From positions 310,001 to 374,000 of the forward strand of contig JBAZYC010000001.1 in the NCBI GenBank assembly GCA_041659525.1: 64,000 nucleotides of DNA, given 5' to 3'. Positions within the stretch are counted from its first letter, which is position 1; every line of letters begins with the position of its first letter. The notes under the pieces were generated by a model. The model was not told the DNA's origin and did no database searches. It saw only the letters and a program-made list of their open reading frames with translations. Shown here piece by piece: positions 39,839-47,794 of this stretch. The DNA is from JAAZKV01 sp041659525. Its GTDB lineage: Archaea > Iainarchaeota > Iainarchaeia > Iainarchaeales > JAAZKV01. The position numbers were made by a program, and so were the translations under genes.

Positions 39839-40903
39839 TCAATTTTTCGAATAAGAAATTTTACAGGTTTTTGATAATTCTTCTATTATTTTATCTTTGT
39901 CCGAACCCAAGTATAAAGTTATTCCTTGTGGGGCATCAGGATAATTATGCAAAAAAGATATTCCGCTAAAAGAAGATAACAATCCCTTGTTTTTGTAAAC
40001 CACAATTTCTTTTAGGTTTTCTTTTGGAATATTAAACAAGACTGATTTGCCAAACAGAGATTGAAACCCTAATTGTATTTTATCACTACAAATAGTGAGT
40101 TGAAAAAATGGCCATGTGCCTGAACAAATAAAAGAAAGAAATAAAATCCAAAGCGGATCAGTATCAAAAAAACCTTTTTTTATAATGTTTTTTGCCACAC
40201 CATCACAATAGCGGTAATCACAAATATACCCTCCTCCTTGGTATGTGCCTTTAAACTTTTCTTGTTCTTTTATATTAAAATACAACTTAATGAAATCAAC
40301 AACCCACGAAAAATCTTTTTCTTTTAATAATTTGTAAATAGCCCTATATTTTATGCGAGAAAACCAATGATAGGAAAATACTCCAGGCAATTTAATAACT
40401 TTTTCTTGGGGTACCGCTGAAAGAAAATCACAAAAAAGGATACTTATGGTAGTAAAACACAATGTTTTATCTTTATAATAAAATATTTGATAAGTTTTAT
40501 CAAAAAAAAATCTTGTTTCAATAACTTTTGCTATATTACTAATTGGTACTGAATAATTTTTAAATCCAAAAAACTTCAGGTTGTCACCCTTAACTTTACA
40601 AAAAACCAAAGTACTATCAGACCACCAGTAAGGATCATAAATGTTAATAACGTTTGCAGTGCCAAAAATCATTTTGATAATTGGGTAAATTATAATTAAT
40701 ATCCCTAACAAAAAAGATATTAGAAAAAATAAAGGAGGAAAACTAACAAACATTATAATAAAAAAAAATGTCCACAAAAATAGGGCAATAAACAATGCAA
40801 GTATTCCAAAAAGCAAATACAGTAAAGGATTATTAACTAATAAAAAAAATCTTGAATAAAATCCATCTGAACCTAATTTGTTTTTGGGTAACAAGTCACT
40901 CAT
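39839..40903 (-). CDS. Hypothetical membrane protein
   Basis: This 354-residue protein has two or three N-terminal hydrophobic helices (about 28-95). A hydrophilic part rich in Phe, Tyr and Cys follows (GGGYICDYRYCDG), with a further hydrophobic segment near residue 255. The stretch NVINIYDPYWWSDSTLVFCK to ISNIAKVIET could be a bacterial PH-like strand set. No family was recognised. A TATA-like TTTTATAAATAAC lies close to the ATG. Confidence 0.55.
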   Translation of the reverse strand: MSDLLPKNKLGSDGFYSRFFLLVNNPLLYLLFGILALFIALFLWTFFFIIMFVSFPPLFFLISFLLGILIIIYPIIKMIFGTANVINIYDPYWWSDSTLVFCKVKGDNLKFFGFKNYSVPISNIAKVIETRFFFDKTYQIFYYKDKTLCFTTISILFCDFLSAVPQEKVIKLPGVFSYHWFSRIKYRAIYKLLKEKDFSWVVDFIKLYFNIKEQEKFKGTYQGGGYICDYRYCDGVAKNIIKKGFFDTDPLWILFLSFICSGTWPFFQLTICSDKIQLGFQSLFGKSVLFNIPKENLKEIVVYKNKGLLSSFSGISFLHNYPDAPQGITLYLGSDKDKIIEELSKTCKISYSKN

Positions 40904-40943
40904 ATAAACAACATGTTTTTGTTATTTATAAAAGTTGGCTCTT

Positions 40944-40967
40944 CTAAGGCTTTATAGAAATCCTTAG
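40944..40967 (-). terminator. Hairpin after the DUF2203 gene
   Basis: CTAAGG pairs with CCTTAG around a 12-base loop, 14 bases past the stop at 40981. The TATA box of the next gene follows directly. Confidence 0.45.
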
Positions 40968-40980
40968 TCCGTATTGATTT

Positions 40981-41409
40981 TTATTTCATTTTCTTTAGTT
41001 TTTCTAAGTAAGCTTCTTCTATTTGTCCAATTGGTTTTCTTTTCTCAATATCTTCATTCGGGTAGTGCCAAAATCCGATTGTTGATTCAGTTGGTTTCCA
41101 ACAAAAGAGGATTTCTTTGTTTTCTAACTTTGAATAAAAATCAATTTCCATTTTTTCAATATCGCGAACAATACAACCCTGTCTTATCAAAAAACCTAGT
41201 AAAGAATATAGTTCTACATTTTTTTCGTGAAAATTCTTGTTTAATTCTACTTCAAGTAAAAAATTTTCCACATTATCTTCCTCAAATTCTATTTTGGTGT
41301 TATCAAGTAAAGAGAGTTGTTCATTTAGTTCTTGGAGTTTTTCAATATCCACCCTCATTTTTTTTATGAATTCGTTTGCCTCTCTTAGTGAAAAATAAAT
41401 CCTTGACAT
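40981..41409 (-). CDS. DUF2203 family protein
   Basis: This 142-residue protein matches DUF2203: YFSLREANEFIKKMRVDIEK at the start, then a coiled-coil region, and near residue 80 the conserved LIRQGCIVRDIEKMEIDFYS, ILFCWKPTESTIGFWH and RKPIGQI. The biochemical role of the family is unknown. It is divergent from the U32 gene with a 71-base spacer. Confidence 0.8.
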   Translation of the reverse strand: MSRIYFSLREANEFIKKMRVDIEKLQELNEQLSLLDNTKIEFEEDNVENFLLEVELNKNFHEKNVELYSLLGFLIRQGCIVRDIEKMEIDFYSKLENKEILFCWKPTESTIGFWHYPNEDIEKRKPIGQIEEAYLEKLKKMK

Positions 41410-41480
41410 AATAATTTGACTATAGCAAAGTGTTTAAAATACTAAAAGAAGAGATAGTTATTTACTAATCTTGTGATTTT

Positions 41481-42713
41481 GTGAAACAGCATAAACCTGA
41501 GCTATTAGTTGGAGTAGGAGATAACACTTGCGCAATTGCTGCAGTACAAAATGGAGCGGATGCGGTTTACTTTGGAGTTAAAGGTTACAACATGCGGGAC
41601 CTCGGAACTAATTTTAGTGAAAAAGATTTAACGCAGTTAATGAAGTACTTGCACAAAAACAAAGTGAAAGGATATTTAGCATTGAATACAATTATTTTTG
41701 AAGAAGAACTACTCACGGTTGAAAAGATTTTAAAAGAAGCAAAGAAAGCTAAGGTTGACGGGATAATTCTTTCCGATTTAGCTGTTCTTGCTATTGCAAG
41801 AAAATTAAAACTAACTTGCTTTTTGAGTACTCAAGCTTCCGTGAGTAATTCACTTTCTTTAAAGCAATACAAAAAACTTGGTGTGAAAAGAATTGTTCTT
41901 GCACGCGAACTAAGTTTGGACCAAATAAAAAAAGTTACTAAAATTGCAAATAAAATTGGAATTGAAATAGAAATTTTTATTCATGGAGCAATGTGTATTA
42001 GCGTTTCAGGAAGATGCTTTTTGAGTCACGAAGCTTTTGGAAGAAGTGCTAATAGAGGAGAGTGCTTACAGCCTTGTAGGCGAGCTTTTTTCTTAGATGG
42101 TTCTGCTCCTGATTATGAAAAAAAAGAAGTTTACTTACAAGGGGATACAATTCTTTCTGCTAAAGACATGAAAACAATTGAATTTTTAGATAAAATAATT
42201 GCATCTGGCGTTGAATCATTAAAGATAGAAGGAAGAACTAAACCAAGCGATTACGTTGCAACTACTACTAAATGTTATAGAGAAGGAATTGATTCGGTAA
42301 TCAATAAAACTTTTTCAAAAGAAAAAATAAATAATTGGAATGAAGAACTTGCTAAAGTTTACAATAGAGGATTTTCTAGCGGATTCTTTTTAGATAAACC
42401 CTCTGGAAAAGATTTGGCTAAAGGGCAAGGGAGCGTTCAAACTCAAAAGAGAGTTAATGTTGGACTTGTAAATAATTACTTTGTAAAAATCGGGGTTGCT
42501 GAAATAAAACTCTATGATGCTGTTGGAAATATTTCTGTTGGAGACAAAATAATTATTGAAGGAGAAACAACTTTTATTGAACAAACCATTGAATCAATGC
42601 AACAAAATCACAAAAGTGTAAAAGAAGCTAAAGCTGGCGAAATGGTTGGAATAAAAATTAGAGAAAGAGTTAGACCAAATGATAAGGTTTTCAAATTAGT
42701 TGAAAGAAAATAA
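41481..42713 (+). CDS. U32 family protein, tRNA hydroxylation (TrhP/YegQ) type
   Basis: This 410-residue protein belongs to the U32 collagenase-like family, which uses an Fe-S cluster. Bacterial members of the YegQ/TrhP branch hydroxylate wobble uridine of tRNA. Motifs are GADAVYFGVKGYNMR, CFLSTQASVSN and the cluster ligands in GAMCISVSGRCF and NRGECLQPCR. SLKIEGRTKPSDYVA follows. The GTG start is supported by a GTGATTTT ribosome binding site. A second, frameshifted U32 gene lies 11 kb away. Confidence 0.88.
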   Translation: MKQHKPELLVGVGDNTCAIAAVQNGADAVYFGVKGYNMRDLGTNFSEKDLTQLMKYLHKNKVKGYLALNTIIFEEELLTVEKILKEAKKAKVDGIILSDLAVLAIARKLKLTCFLSTQASVSNSLSLKQYKKLGVKRIVLARELSLDQIKKVTKIANKIGIEIEIFIHGAMCISVSGRCFLSHEAFGRSANRGECLQPCRRAFFLDGSAPDYEKKEVYLQGDTILSAKDMKTIEFLDKIIASGVESLKIEGRTKPSDYVATTTKCYREGIDSVINKTFSKEKINNWNEELAKVYNRGFSSGFFLDKPSGKDLAKGQGSVQTQKRVNVGLVNNYFVKIGVAEIKLYDAVGNISVGDKIIIEGETTFIEQTIESMQQNHKSVKEAKAGEMVGIKIRERVRPNDKVFKLVERK

Positions 42714-42740
42714 ATTAAAATTCTTTTATTTTCAATTTTT

Positions 42741-43523
42741 CTAAGAGTACAATTTTTTCTTTCTATTATTAGCATACATTGCTATTCCTGCAATTATTAC
42801 TAGTGCAACTAAAAAAATCATCCCAATTGTAAGACTTTGATTTGATCCCAAAGCAAATAATCCTCCAAAGACAGCATTCTCAACTGCTTTTGTTTTTGTT
42901 AGTTCGTTTAAATCAGAACCAATTTGTGTTAGTACTTCTTCTTTTGTTTTATCGCTTTCTTGTAAAGAAGAAACTTTACTATTTATTTGATTAAGTGAAT
43001 TTACTAAATCCACATTTGCTTGTCTTAATTTTGTTAGTTCTTCTTGTTTTAAATTCAAATCTTGTTGAAGAGTAGTAATTGTTTTGTTTTGATTGTTTAC
43101 TGTTACTTGCATACTACCTAATTTTGAATTTAGTTCTTCCCTTTCTGAATAAGAGAGTGGTCTAAAAAAAGTTATTTGAACAGAAGTAGAGTCTTCTAAA
43201 GAACTTCCTTGAAATATTTTTGCTTCAAGTGCTTTTTCTCCTTCACTTTCTCCAGCAAATGAAATAACTATTTTGTTTGAATAAATATTGTAACTAATTA
43301 CTTTTTCATTAGTGTAAATACCAGATCCATCAAGCGAACTAAGGATTAGTTCGTTATCTAAATATACTTTTAGTTCTGCTCCGCTAGGAAGAGAGTAACT
43401 AACAGCGGCAGACCATTGGGTCCCTGCAGGGATATTTTGTTCAGTAGAAATACTTAGTGCTGTGCAAGTACTCAAAGAAAACAAGCAGAATAGCAAAAAA
43501 GCAATTAAATTCAGTTTATTCAT
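42741..43523 (-). CDS. Exported coiled-coil membrane protein
   Basis: This 260-residue protein from the ATG at 43523 has a signal peptide (MNKLNLIAFLLFCLFSLSTC), a beta-rich extracellular domain (about 25-125), a long coiled coil (about 130-205, LGSMQVTVNNQNKTITTLQQ) and a C-terminal membrane helix before RKKKLYS. Eleven extra codons upstream are open but break the signal peptide and lack a ribosome binding site. Its GLFALGSNQSLTIGM segment resembles the end of the surface protein at 14121-16064, which may indicate a shared anchoring mode. No family is recognised. Confidence 0.65.
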   Translation of the reverse strand: MNKLNLIAFLLFCLFSLSTCTALSISTEQNIPAGTQWSAAVSYSLPSGAELKVYLDNELILSSLDGSGIYTNEKVISYNIYSNKIVISFAGESEGEKALEAKIFQGSSLEDSTSVQITFFRPLSYSEREELNSKLGSMQVTVNNQNKTITTLQQDLNLKQEELTKLRQANVDLVNSLNQINSKVSSLQESDKTKEEVLTQIGSDLNELTKTKAVENAVFGGLFALGSNQSLTIGMIFLVALVIIAGIAMYANNRKKKLYS

Positions 43524-43576
43524 TTTATCACTGGTTGTATTACAGAGTAATTTCACGGAGCTATAATAATCTTCGC

Positions 43577-43604
43577 CCCCTATCTAAAAAAGAATAAATA
43601 GGGG
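43577..43604. promoter_or_regulatory. Hairpin in the divergent spacer before the hydrogenase-like gene
   Basis: A perfect seven-base stem (CCCCTAT with ATAGGGG, 14-base loop) ends 19 bases before the hydrogenase-like ATG. No clear ribosome binding site follows. It could be an operator, a leader hairpin or the mark of an upstream end. The TATA-like TTATTATAGC at 43560-43571 more likely serves the minus-strand gene. Confidence 0.35.
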
Positions 43605-43623
43605 TTTAGGACCTATTCTACTC

Positions 43624-44556
43624 ATGAAAGAAGCAGTGCCTATTTACTCAGAAGATCAACTAAAAGTTCTTTCTCTTCTTAGTGAATCCAAAAAAAAGAA
43701 CTCTAAAATAAAATTGTACTTAATGGTCGCCCCTAGTTTTGTAGTGGATTTTGATTACTTAAGTTTTGTTCCACTAATGAAATCATTGGGTTTTGATAAA
43801 GTAACTGAACTTACTTTCGGAGCAAAAATAGTTAATCAACACTACCACAAGTACATCAAAGAACATTATACTAATTACATTCAAGGAAAGAAGAAAGATA
43901 AAAATTTTCAAGAAAAATTTATTGCAAGTGTTTGCCCTTCTTCAGTTGAGCTAATAAAAAACAGATATCCTGAATTAAAAAAATATTTGCTTCCTTTTGA
44001 TTCTCCAATGGGCGCAATGGCCAAAGTTATTAGAAAGAATTTCCCTACTCACAAAATAATTTTCCTTTCCCCTTGCTCTGCAAAGAAATTTGAGGCAAAA
44101 AAACTTTTGGACAAAAAAGGAAAAGTATTAATTACAGCTACTCTTACTTTTGAGGAAATGAAAAAAATTATTTCAAACGAAAATCCAGTAGCAAAAAAGA
44201 TTTCCCATAAATTTGATTCCTTTTACAATGATTATACAAAAATCTACCCTCTTGCTGGGGGATTAGGTAAAACTCTTCACGCTAAAGATATTTTAAAAGA
44301 AAGTGAAATGGTTGCGTGCGATGGTTGCAAAGATATTATGAATATTTTTAATAAAAATTCAAATAAAGTTTTTTATGATCTTTTGTTTTGCTCAGGCGGT
44401 TGCATTGGCGGACCGGGGGTAAAGAGTGGAATGCCTATTTTTTTACGAAAACTAAGTATGAAGGGTTATGTTAGTATTGCAAAAAAAGAAAACATGGATG
44501 GGAAGAGAGGAAAAGGAGAATACGCTAAAGGAATTGATTTTTCTAAAGAATTCTAA
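43624..44556 (+). CDS. Minimal [FeFe]-hydrogenase-like protein (H-cluster domain only)
   Basis: The 310 residues correspond to the catalytic H-cluster domain of [FeFe] hydrogenases without ferredoxin domains or PAS modules. The three signature loops are present: ASVCPSS (Cys104), LSPCSAKKFEA (Cys151, Lys154, Glu157) and LLFCSGGCIGGPG (Cys256, Cys260), so all four cluster ligands are kept. The proton-relay Cys before the first ligand is Val103. An extra CDGC pair is at 232-235. The GGCIGGPG and YPLAGG patterns resemble group C (sensory-type) enzymes. No HydE, HydF or HydG gene is in the window. A terminator hairpin follows. Confidence 0.8.
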   Translation: MKEAVPIYSEDQLKVLSLLSESKKKNSKIKLYLMVAPSFVVDFDYLSFVPLMKSLGFDKVTELTFGAKIVNQHYHKYIKEHYTNYIQGKKKDKNFQEKFIASVCPSSVELIKNRYPELKKYLLPFDSPMGAMAKVIRKNFPTHKIIFLSPCSAKKFEAKKLLDKKGKVLITATLTFEEMKKIISNENPVAKKISHKFDSFYNDYTKIYPLAGGLGKTLHAKDILKESEMVACDGCKDIMNIFNKNSNKVFYDLLFCSGGCIGGPGVKSGMPIFLRKLSMKGYVSIAKKENMDGKRGKGEYAKGIDFSKEF

Positions 44557-44572
44557 TTCGCATAATACAACC

Positions 44573-44601
44573 AAGTTAGTTTCATTAAAAAGTTCTAACT
44601 T
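44573..44601 (+). terminator. Hairpin terminator after the hydrogenase-like gene
   Basis: AAGTTAG pairs with CTAACTT (seven bases, 15-base loop), followed by TTTTTTCTGTTTTT, 17 bases beyond the stop. It suggests that the next radical SAM gene is a separate transcript. Confidence 0.65.
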
Positions 44602-44640
44602 TTTTTCTGTTTTTATTACTTTCCAACTAGAACAATAAGT

Positions 44641-45771
44641 ATGATTTACCACGTTGTTACCACTCCTGAATGCAACTTGTGCTGTGAGTACTGTTGCGGA
44701 AAATCTTTTAGCGAACCTGAGAGTAAACTAAAATTTGAACCGGTTCCAATTAGACCTGAGTATTCTATTAACGAGTTAAACAAATTTCTAAAAAAAGATA
44801 AAGACGAACCTATTTCAATTATTTTTTACGGCGGAGAACCGTTAATGGAAATTGATTTTATTATTGACGCAATGGATCTTCAAACTAAATACAAAACTGT
44901 AACCAATTTTTTAATTCAAACAAACGGAATTTTGCTTGATAAATTACCTGCAAAGTACTTGAACCGATTTCACACCATCCTTGTTTCTATTGATGGGGGA
45001 AAAGAAATTACTAACAAAAATAGAGGAGAGGGAACTTGGGAAAAAGTTACTGAAAATTTAAAATTAATTAGAAAAAATGGATTCAAAGGAGAAATTATTG
45101 CAAGAATGGCTGTTGAAGAACCAACTGATTTCTTTTCTGATGTAATGGATTTAGTAGAACCAATTGACCCACTTGCGTTTAAGTTTACTAGTGTGCATTG
45201 GCAACTTGATGCAAATATGTGGCACGATTATGAGAAAAGAGATTTTGCTAAATGGAGCAAAATATACAATGAAGGAGTTTCTAAACTCGCTGATTACTGG
45301 TTAAACAAAATGGAAGAAGAAACTTTTATTAGATTTTATCCTTTTATGGGGATAATGGACACTTTGATTTATCACACTGAGTATCATTTAAGATGTGGAT
45401 CAGGAATTGGAAACTTTACAATTCTCCCTAATGGAAAAATTAGTGCTTGCCCTATTATGAGCGGAGTAAAGGAATATTATTTGGGGGACATTAAGACCAC
45501 TGACCCCATGACTTTGCCTTTTAGATTAACTGTTAAAGAACCTTGTACTTCTTGCAAAGATTTTGAACTATGTGGAGGACGATGCTTGTATAGTAATCTT
45601 AATCCTGTTTGGCCAAAAAAAGGAATTGAAGAAGTATGCAATACCACTCGGCACTTAATTAAGGAAATGAAAAGAGCTGCCCCCATAGTTAAAGAACTAA
45701 TACTCGAGAAAAAGATTTTCAAAAAAGATTTGAAATTCTTAAAATATAATTGCGCAGAAATAATTCCTTGA
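44641..45771 (+). CDS. Radical SAM/SPASM enzyme, AF1577-like
   Basis: This 376-residue enzyme has the radical SAM cluster motif CNLCCEYC (Cys11, Cys15, Cys18), IIFYGGEPLMEIDF, and a C-terminal SPASM-like Cys array (LRCGSGIGNFTILPNGKISA, ACPIM, CTSCKDFELCGGRC). This layout fits the AF1577-type putative peptide-modifying radical SAM family of archaea, recalled from memory. No precursor peptide gene is obvious next to it. It lies 85 bases after the hydrogenase-like gene but behind a terminator. Confidence 0.8.
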   Translation: MIYHVVTTPECNLCCEYCCGKSFSEPESKLKFEPVPIRPEYSINELNKFLKKDKDEPISIIFYGGEPLMEIDFIIDAMDLQTKYKTVTNFLIQTNGILLDKLPAKYLNRFHTILVSIDGGKEITNKNRGEGTWEKVTENLKLIRKNGFKGEIIARMAVEEPTDFFSDVMDLVEPIDPLAFKFTSVHWQLDANMWHDYEKRDFAKWSKIYNEGVSKLADYWLNKMEEETFIRFYPFMGIMDTLIYHTEYHLRCGSGIGNFTILPNGKISACPIMSGVKEYYLGDIKTTDPMTLPFRLTVKEPCTSCKDFELCGGRCLYSNLNPVWPKKGIEEVCNTTRHLIKEMKRAAPIVKELILEKKIFKKDLKFLKYNCAEIIP

Positions 45772-45813
45772 AATTAACTAATCTCTATTTTATCACTTAA
45801 GTTAAAATTAGAT

Positions 45814-46545
45814 TTATTTGCGTGGAGGAAAAATTAATTGATTAATTTTTTCACGTATTTGGTCATTTGTTTTTGATTCTCTTAAAATTCGCCTAACTTT
45901 ATTTTCCCCTTTGAAAACACTTAATGCTTTAAATGCAACCCTTGGGCCAGTAGCACCTACCAATCTTTTTACATTTTTGGGACCTACAACAAGTAACTCC
46001 CACATATTTTCTATACCCCCAACTTCTTGATTTATTCTAAAAAAATCACGGGCACCAAAAGTATAGAGCCCTTGAACAGCAATGTGCAAATGATGATCTG
46101 GAATATTGGATAAACGTTTAACAGTGCCTAAATCATATTTCTTAACCAAATTTAATATCCCTTCTACCCCTAACCCTTTATCCAAATGAACTAATGTTTC
46201 TTTTCCAAGATTATCCATTAGAAAAATAACTTTTTTCGTTGTTACTTTTGCAACTAACTTGCGCCCAAGTTCAAAACCAAGAGTGTCAACAATTTTTCTC
46301 GCATCTTTAATAGAAACTCCTCTATAATTTTTTGCAATATAGACTATTTCTTTAAGTCGTTCCTTATGATTCTCCCTCGCCAAAACATCAAATTTGGAAG
46401 GTAAATTTCGTGTTGGGGTGACTGCTTTAGATTCCCACTCACTCATAAGCACAGTTGCCATATTATTCCCTCTCTTTTCCCAAAAAATATTTGGCTTATG
46501 CCCTTTTGGTGTTTTTGAAGGACCCATTTTAACTCTTTTTTGCAT
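45814..46545 (-). CDS. Conserved-looking hypothetical protein
   Basis: No family was recognised for this 243-residue protein. It starts with a basic, Pro-rich segment (MQKRVKMGPSKTPKGHKPNI), followed by a largely helical body. The C-terminal half has PDHHLHIAVQGLYTFGARDF and ELLVVGPKNVKRLVGATGPR, which could be a helix-hairpin-helix-type DNA or RNA contact, somewhat as in DUF763. ATG is chosen over an in-frame TTG three codons earlier. It is convergent with the radical SAM gene. Confidence 0.5.
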   Translation of the reverse strand: MQKRVKMGPSKTPKGHKPNIFWEKRGNNMATVLMSEWESKAVTPTRNLPSKFDVLARENHKERLKEIVYIAKNYRGVSIKDARKIVDTLGFELGRKLVAKVTTKKVIFLMDNLGKETLVHLDKGLGVEGILNLVKKYDLGTVKRLSNIPDHHLHIAVQGLYTFGARDFFRINQEVGGIENMWELLVVGPKNVKRLVGATGPRVAFKALSVFKGENKVRRILRESKTNDQIREKINQLIFPPRK

Positions 46546-46602
46546 AATTAACAATAGTGCGTATTAGTTTAAAATAGAATTTAACTAAGAAAACACTTTG
46601 GA

Positions 46603-47508
46603 TTATTTCTTCTTTATTTTTGCTAAAAAGAATTGTTGAGTGTCATTATCTTGTGGGTATAATCTTACACAATTTTTGCATAATTTATTTTCTCTGATTT
46701 TTATTCCGGGAAGTTCTATTTTCATAACCTCGGCATTTTTATGGGTGTCCAACAATTTGAGAACTACTTCTTCGTTTTCTTCAGGAGCAAAAGAACAGGT
46801 AGCATAAACCATTTCCCCGCCCACTCTTAAAAGTTCAAACGCGGCTAAGATTAATTCTTTTTGAGTAGTTGCTTTTCTTTGAACTAATTTTTCATTCCAA
46901 TCTCTTAAAGCATCTCTATCTTTTCTAACAAGTCCTTCGCTTGAGCAAGGAGCATCAAGTAGAACTTTGTCAAACTTTTCTTTTTGTGCAGGAAGTAGGT
47001 TTCTAAAATCGATTCTCTTTACTTCCACGTTTTTTAATTCATATTTTTCTTTGTTTAACAAAAGTGGTTTTATTCTTTCAGTATTAACATCGCAAGCAAC
47101 TATTTTTCCTTTGTTTTGCATTAAATTACTCAGTTGAATTGTTTTCATTCCGGGCGCAGCACAAGCATCAAGCACAAATTCTTTTTCTCTTGGAGCAAGT
47201 ACTATTGCAGGCAACATTGCGGCTTTTTCTTGGAGAGAAATTTTTCCAAATTCAAATTCTCTAAGCGAACCAGGTCTTTCATAATCAAGTCCAAAGGCTT
47301 GTTCGTGAAAAGGCAATTGTTCTAACTTTACTCCGTGGTTTTCAAGTGAAGGAATTGTTTCTTTTAAAACAGCTTTATTAGAATTTAACCAAAAACTCTT
47401 TGGTTGTTTTCTTTGAATACAAGCGAAAAATACTTCCCACTCAGTACCCAAGAGTTCTTTGTATTTATCAATGAACTCCTCAGGAAAAAAAGTTTTTTTA
47501 GTACTCAT
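46603..47508 (-). CDS. RNA (cytosine-5-)methyltransferase, NSUN/RsmB family
   Basis: This 301-residue SAM-dependent enzyme makes m5C in tRNA or rRNA. Motif I is VLDACAAPGMKTIQL; motif IV is LLDAPCSSEGLVRKD, with one catalytic cysteine; motif VI is MVYATCSFAPEENEEVV, with the second. The N-terminal part, about 1-100, has the NOL1/NOP2 substrate region (QEKAAMLPAIVLAP). The C-terminus has an extra CKNC pair. Its exact RNA target cannot be told. Confidence 0.92.
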   Translation of the reverse strand: MSTKKTFFPEEFIDKYKELLGTEWEVFFACIQRKQPKSFWLNSNKAVLKETIPSLENHGVKLEQLPFHEQAFGLDYERPGSLREFEFGKISLQEKAAMLPAIVLAPREKEFVLDACAAPGMKTIQLSNLMQNKGKIVACDVNTERIKPLLLNKEKYELKNVEVKRIDFRNLLPAQKEKFDKVLLDAPCSSEGLVRKDRDALRDWNEKLVQRKATTQKELILAAFELLRVGGEMVYATCSFAPEENEEVVLKLLDTHKNAEVMKIELPGIKIRENKLCKNCVRLYPQDNDTQQFFLAKIKKK

Positions 47509-47578
47509 AAATAAAACAATAATAAAAAGAGTTTAAGTATTGCTCGGTTAAAACCAAAAGCGAGTTAATTTTCTTTGA

Positions 47579-47782
47579 TTAGGGCGTATTAGTATCTGTT
47601 AGTGTTTTATCGATATCATTTAGTGATTGACTTATTCCAGAAATATCAGTTCCTACATCAGTAAGGGTTTTTGAAGCATCTGAATCAGAAGTTACTTTTA
47701 TTTGAGTTTCAGTTTGAGTGCACCCAAAGAACAACAGGCTTAGGGCTAGTACCACCATTGCTAAAACAATTATTCCTTTCAT
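47579..47782 (-). CDS. Small lipoprotein
   Basis: This 67-residue protein has a clear lipoprotein signal (MKGIIVLAMVVLALSLLFFG then Cys) and a short Thr/Ser/Asp-rich mature part (SKTLTDVGTDISGISQSLND). It is separated by only 12 bases from the stop-to-start spacing of the Kazal-domain gene upstream, so the two are probably co-transcribed. Confidence 0.65.
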   Translation of the reverse strand: MKGIIVLAMVVLALSLLFFGCTQTETQIKVTSDSDASKTLTDVGTDISGISQSLNDIDKTLTDTNTP

Positions 47783-47794
47783 CAATAATCACCT

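Noticed and set aside
42741..43556. Longer start for the coiled-coil membrane protein
   Set aside because: The extra 11 codons put a polar segment before the signal peptide and have no ribosome binding site; ATG 43523 sits after a TATA box at leader-free distance.
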